Below, in pieces: positions 5,711-8,374 of a stretch of DNA of 8,374 bases. Origin of the DNA: Spirochaetia bacterium UBA5368 (GTDB lineage Bacteria; Spirochaetota; UBA4802; UBA5368); assembly GCA_002407865.1 (NCBI GenBank), contig DHPI01000086.1, positions 89,207 through 97,580 on the forward strand, in the 5' to 3' direction. Every line of letters starts with the position of its first letter. The first letter of the stretch is position 1. The position numbers were made by a program, and so were the translations under genes. The notes beneath the pieces were generated by a model. The model was given only the letters and a program-made list of their open reading frames with translations. It made no database searches and was not told where the DNA came from.

Positions 5711-6333
5711 TGCGGGTAGTACCTCTTCTGTTCCCTCACGGTGGATACGGGGAAACGTCCATAGTTGTGCCCGGGCCATATTTTTGTCGTGTCAGGCAGC
5801 GCGAGTATCTTTTTCGTGATGGATTCCATTATTTTCTCGTACGATCCCCCGGGGAAATCGGTCCGCCCCATGCCCTCGGTAAAAAGGGTGTCGCCGGTGA
5901 ACAGGTTGCCGTCGATGTGTAGGCAGATGCTTCCCTCCGTGTGGCCGGGCGTGTGCAGCACCTTCAGGCGTAATCCCCCTGCGCTGATCGTGTCGCCGTC
6001 CTTCACGGTCAGGTACGGCGCGGGCGATCCCTTGCCGCCAAGCACACGCGACAGCACACGCGTGGATACCCGCCGCAGCATCGGCGCGTCGTTTTCATGG
6101 ATCACAAGGCGGGCGCCAGTCCGGTTCATCACGTGTTCGTTGCCCGATGCGTGGTCCCAGTGCCCGTGGGTGTTGATGACATATGTAATCCTCGCGCGGT
6201 GTTCGTCAACCTTCTGAAAAATTCTGTCGAAATCGCCGGCGGGATCGATGAGTACGCCCTCACGCGTCGTATCGTCGACGAGGAGGTAGCTGAAAACCGA
6301 CATCCATGTAACTTCAATCTGTTCAATAATCAT
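5707..6333 (-). CDS. Glyoxalase II-like metallo-beta-lactamase-fold hydrolase
   Basis: A 208-residue cytoplasmic hydrolase of the metallo-beta-lactamase fold, closest in motif layout to short glyoxalase II-like (YcbL-type) enzymes. Metal ligands are visible: THGHWDH (residues 55-61, the HxHxDH motif), His131 in TPGHTEGS, Asp148 in TGDTLF, and His189 in PGHNYG. GMGRTDFPGG (154-163) is typical of these short hydrolases. The likely substrate is a thioester such as S-lactoylglutathione or another thiol conjugate, but this cannot be fixed from sequence. The start at 6333 gives MIIEQIEV, the normal N-terminus of the family. The frame stays open to an ATG at 6447, but those extra residues have no family character. 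ATG at 6303 is a shorter alternative. It is the first gene of the minus-strand run and overlaps yidD by 4 nt. It has no obvious biochemical link to yidD. Confidence 0.88.
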   Translation of the reverse strand: MIIEQIEVTWMSVFSYLLVDDTTREGVLIDPAGDFDRIFQKVDEHRARITYVINTHGHWDHASGNEHVMNRTGARLVIHENDAPMLRRVSTRVLSRVLGGKGSPAPYLTVKDGDTISAGGLRLKVLHTPGHTEGSICLHIDGNLFTGDTLFTEGMGRTDFPGGSYEKIMESITKKILALPDTTKIWPGHNYGRFPVSTVREQKRYYPQ

Positions 6334-6366
6334 CAGTATAATCCGATGTGAAAAATCAGTGCTTTC

Positions 6367-6396
6367 TTCATATCCCGGCGCGGGCGAATTTTGCAA
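6367..6396 (-). promoter_or_regulatory. Weak candidate promoter for the hydrolase-yidD-TPR run
   Basis: Reading on the minus strand, TTGCAA (6396-6391) and TATGAA (6372-6367) are separated by 18 nt, each matching 4 of 6 consensus bases. The start of transcription would fall about 25-30 nt before the ATG at 6333. It is the best spacing I found in the divergent gap 6334-6507, but the match is modest. Confidence 0.2.
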
Positions 6397-6507
6397 GATA
6401 AATTTCAGCGGCTTTCGCCTGCCTTTAGTGGTTGACATGTGCGGCAACTTTATGGACTGTGAACGCTCGCATTTTAGTGCGGAGATTTTATTGCTCGGGA
6501 TGGCAAC

Positions 6508-7362
6508 ATGGCGCGTAACAGAAACCTCGCGATATTTTTATTCACAATCATACCCACCGGATTGCTGTCGCGGCTTTTCGGTCATATCGCCCGCATTCCG
6601 CTTCCTGGAATCGTGCTAAATCCGGTTATACGCTGGTATTCGAAAAAATTCGGCGTCAACACCGGCGAGATATTGCTGCCGGAGGGCTCGTTTCGTACGC
6701 TCGATGCGTTCTTCACACGACAGTTGAGGGACGGCGCCCGTCCTGTCGACAACGATCCGCGTTCAATTGTGTCGCCGGTCGACGCACGCGTCGATATGTT
6801 CGGCGATATCGGCGATGCCACGATTCTTCAGGCGAAGGGAGTCGATTATTCGTTGAAGGACCTCATCCCGTCCGGCTTTCATCGTCATTTCATCGCCGGA
6901 TCGTTCCTTACGCTCTATCTTTCGCCCGGCGATTATCATCGCATCCATTCGCCCGTGAGCGGCGACATTGCGGGATATTTCGCTGTCCCCGGCCGGCTCC
7001 TTACCGTGCAGGATTACATGGTGCGGGGCTACAGGGGCCTTTTCGCAAAAAACGAGCGGCTTATCAGCTATATCCGCACTTCGCGCGGCATGGTTGCCGT
7101 GTGCAAGATCGGCGCGATGAATGTCGGCAGGATAACGCTTTCGTACAGCAACGTTGTGACCAACTGTACCTTCAGAAAAAAGGAAGAGCGCCTGTACCCG
7201 GAGGGTTCAATGCCGCGCATTGAAAAGGGCGGTGAACTCGGAATTTTTCATCTCGGCTCCACTGTGATTCTGCTTTTTCCGAAAAATGCGGCGCGTTTTG
7301 AGAAGCTTATGCCCGGAACAAAGGTGGTGATGGGGCAAAAAATAGCGGCGTTCATCCCTTAG
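6508..7362 (+). CDS. psd: Phosphatidylserine decarboxylase proenzyme
   Basis: Converts phosphatidylserine to phosphatidylethanolamine at the cytoplasmic face of the inner membrane, using a pyruvoyl group made by self-cleavage. The 284-residue protein aligns by eye along the whole E. coli type Psd (322 residues): RTLDAFFTRQLRDGARP (63-79), SPVDARV with Asp92, ILQAKGVDYSL, LYLSPGDYHRIHSP with His144 and His147, LFAKNERL, and LGST (249-252). Asp92, His147 and Ser251 form the expected autocleavage triad, with cleavage between Gly250 and Ser251. A hydrophobic N-terminal segment (about 7-34) would associate with the membrane. The ATG at 6508 has a weak GGGA site upstream; no better in-frame start is seen. 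It is divergent from the hydrolase/yidD run. No phosphatidylserine synthase gene lies in the window. Confidence 0.95.
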   Translation: MARNRNLAIFLFTIIPTGLLSRLFGHIARIPLPGIVLNPVIRWYSKKFGVNTGEILLPEGSFRTLDAFFTRQLRDGARPVDNDPRSIVSPVDARVDMFGDIGDATILQAKGVDYSLKDLIPSGFHRHFIAGSFLTLYLSPGDYHRIHSPVSGDIAGYFAVPGRLLTVQDYMVRGYRGLFAKNERLISYIRTSRGMVAVCKIGAMNVGRITLSYSNVVTNCTFRKKEERLYPEGSMPRIEKGGELGIFHLGSTVILLFPKNAARFEKLMPGTKVVMGQKIAAFIP

Positions 7363-7370
7363 AATTTTTC

Positions 7371-7399
7371 TTGATGTTTTTGTCATCTCCCGTTATTTT
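7371..7399 (+). promoter_or_regulatory. Weak candidate promoter before the cytidylate kinase-like gene
   Basis: TTGATG (7371-7376) and TATTTT (7394-7399) are separated by exactly 17 nt in an AT-rich gap after psd, each matching 4 of 6 consensus bases. It could let the kinase-like gene be expressed independently of psd. Read-through from psd is equally possible, since I see no terminator hairpin between them. Confidence 0.28.
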
Positions 7400-7415
7400 T
7401 AAAGAACGGATGCAA

Positions 7416-7423
7416 AGGGGGGA
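7416..7423 (+). promoter_or_regulatory. Ribosome binding site fixing the start at 7428
   Basis: AGGGGGGA lies about 5 nt upstream of the ATG at 7428, the best-placed site in the gap. It favours that start over the in-frame TTG at 7371 and ATG at 7410. Confidence 0.65.
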
Positions 7424-7427
7424 TGAT

Positions 7428-8159
7428 ATGAAAAACTCAATCAGCGCATCTATCGACAAACACATCAGTTCGCAAATCACTTACTGGCGGCAGCAGCGAG
7501 AGACGCTTGAGATCGAGAAACCCGTTGCGGTAATGAAAAAGGCCGAGCCCTTTATCACCATGTCGAGGGAATACGGCTGCGGCGGGTACCGCATCGCGGA
7601 GACTATCGCGGGGATTATTAATACGCAGTATAAACCGGCGCCCGAATGGCTTGCCTACGACCGAAAGGTGCTGGACAAGGTGATGTCCGACCTGGGGCTT
7701 TCGTCGCAGCTTGCCGAAACGCTCACCACACAGGCGCGTACGCAGATGACGAACCTGTTTCAGACAACCTTCAGCAAGTTTCCGCCGCAGGTTGTGGTGT
7801 ACCGGAAGCTTGCGGAAACCGTCCGTACGCTTGCGTCGCACGGGCATGTCATCATAGTGGGACGGGCGGGGGCGGCGATAACGAAGGACATGGAGAGGGG
7901 CTACCATGTCAGAATCGTGGCGCCGATGGAGTGGAAAATTGAACGCATTGCGAGAGTCTGCAACGTGCCGCAAAAGGAAGCCGAAAAAATGATACTGCAA
8001 AAAAACAGGGAGAGAGAGGAGTTTTTGCGGACATTCGTGAAATTCGATTCTTCGGACCCGAAAAATTATCATCTGGTCATCAACAATGCAGAACATTCGC
8101 CCGAGGATATCGGCATGCTGGTTATGGAGGGCATGCGTTTGAAGGGACTTTTGAAATAG
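7428..8159 (+). CDS. Cytidylate kinase-like family protein
   Basis: A 243-residue cytoplasmic protein of the cytidylate kinase-like family (PF13189), P-loop nucleotide-kinase relatives distinct from housekeeping CMP kinase. The diagnostic N-terminal motif is FITMSREYGCGGYRIAE (42-58), corresponding to the family's ITISRxxGSGGxxIAE. It is followed by LAYDRKVLDKV (75-85), matching the 'YDxELI' segment, and by VIIVGRAGAAI (141-151) and YHVRIVAP plus ERIARV (159-176), the region that usually contacts nucleotide. The C-terminal NREREEFLRTFVKFDSSDPKNYHLVIN (193-219) matches the lid and 'D-PxxYDLVINT' end of the family. A roughly 40-residue polar helix precedes the kinase core. Substrate and true activity are unknown for this family. 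It may be transcribed from its own weak promoter, and the next ORF begins 11 nt downstream. Confidence 0.85.
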   Translation: MKNSISASIDKHISSQITYWRQQRETLEIEKPVAVMKKAEPFITMSREYGCGGYRIAETIAGIINTQYKPAPEWLAYDRKVLDKVMSDLGLSSQLAETLTTQARTQMTNLFQTTFSKFPPQVVVYRKLAETVRTLASHGHVIIVGRAGAAITKDMERGYHVRIVAPMEWKIERIARVCNVPQKEAEKMILQKNREREEFLRTFVKFDSSDPKNYHLVINNAEHSPEDIGMLVMEGMRLKGLLK

Positions 8160-8170
8160 CCGGGACACAG

Positions 8171-8374
8171 ATGGCGAATGCGCTGACCGATCAATTTGCC
8201 ATGGAATCGGCGGATCTTATTTTCGATCCGGCTAAATCGATACTTCTGTGCCGCGCGCGGGGCAATGACGGGCGCACCATATGGGCAAAAAAGCTTTACG
8301 ATGCGGGCTCGATCGCGGGCATATTCGAAGACGGCGGATGCTATTATATAAACTGCGAATCGGGCGAACGGGAG
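8171..8374 (+). CDS. Unknown protein, N-terminal part (3' end outside window)
   Basis: The ATG at 8171 opens a frame that stays open for all 68 codons to the right edge. It starts 11 nt after the kinase-like gene, with only a weak GGGA site, so it is probably co-transcribed with it. The visible residues (MANALTDQFAMESADLIF..., then a segment with CRARGNDGRTIWAKKLY and EDGGCYYINC) have no recognisable motif, signal peptide or membrane helix. Codon use resembles the neighbouring genes. I cannot name a family. Confidence 0.6.
   Translation, partial: MANALTDQFAMESADLIFDPAKSILLCRARGNDGRTIWAKKLYDAGSIAGIFEDGGCYYINCESGERE

Noticed and set aside
5711..5779. Earlier YidD start at 5779
   Set aside because: It would overlap the hydrolase gene by 73 nt and hide the signal-peptide-like N-terminus; the ATG at 5708-5710 with ATGA overlap fits better.
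6334..6447. Upstream extension of the hydrolase to 6447
   Set aside because: The extra 38 residues do not resemble the family, whose usual N-terminus begins at MIIEQIEV; the stretch is more likely promoter DNA.
6432..6460. Perfect TTGACA at 6432-6437 as a psd promoter
   Set aside because: No acceptable -10 box lies 15-19 nt downstream (the bases read TGGACTGTGA), so I did not list it.
7371..7427. Longer start (TTG 7371) for the cytidylate kinase-like gene
   Set aside because: The AGGGGGGA site is placed for the ATG at 7428, and the extra residues look like translated intergenic sequence.

Overview
The window looks like a chromosomal stretch from a moderately GC-rich diderm bacterium. Spirochaetota is my best guess, with a deltaproteobacterial-type lineage as the alternative. 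The guess rests on gene content: a stand-alone Lon substrate-binding domain, a single-domain PilZ protein, a cytidylate kinase-like protein, and exported TPR proteins. Taxonomy is inference, because no rRNA or tRNA is present. I see no IS element, CRISPR array, phage gene or attachment site.

Layout. The left edge (1-1280, +) is the 3' part of a SNF2/RapA-type helicase gene. A small PilZ gene (1287-1598, -) converges on it. A divergent intergenic region holds a good sigma70-like promoter and a doubtful 41-residue ORF. It leads into a two-gene + strand unit: a stand-alone LON N-terminal domain protein (1743-2342) and an unknown 154-residue protein (2339-2803), overlapping by ATGA. Next is a minus-strand run of five tightly packed genes, reading 6333 down to 2821: a glyoxalase II-like metallo-beta-lactamase hydrolase, a YidD protein with an apparent signal peptide, two paralogous exported TPR proteins each with a C-terminal membrane hairpin, and an unknown 216-residue protein. 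Their spacings are -4, +12, -4 and +20 nt, which suggests one transcript. On the other side of a divergent promoter region, + strand genes encode phosphatidylserine decarboxylase (psd, 6508-7362), a cytidylate kinase-like protein (7428-8159) and the 5' part of an unknown gene (8171 to the right edge).

How the genes may work together. The most interesting unit is yidD plus the two TPR/membrane-hairpin genes and the unknown downstream gene, which reads as an envelope-biogenesis module. YidD is normally a short cytoplasmic-face factor linked to YidC/Sec insertion. Here the start that fits the operon (ATGA overlap with the hydrolase gene) gives a 30-residue signal-peptide-like N-terminus, so this copy may act in the periplasm alongside the exported TPR proteins. 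Psd, which makes phosphatidylethanolamine, fits an envelope theme but is divergently transcribed. The LON-domain protein and its coupled unknown partner are a second candidate functional pair.
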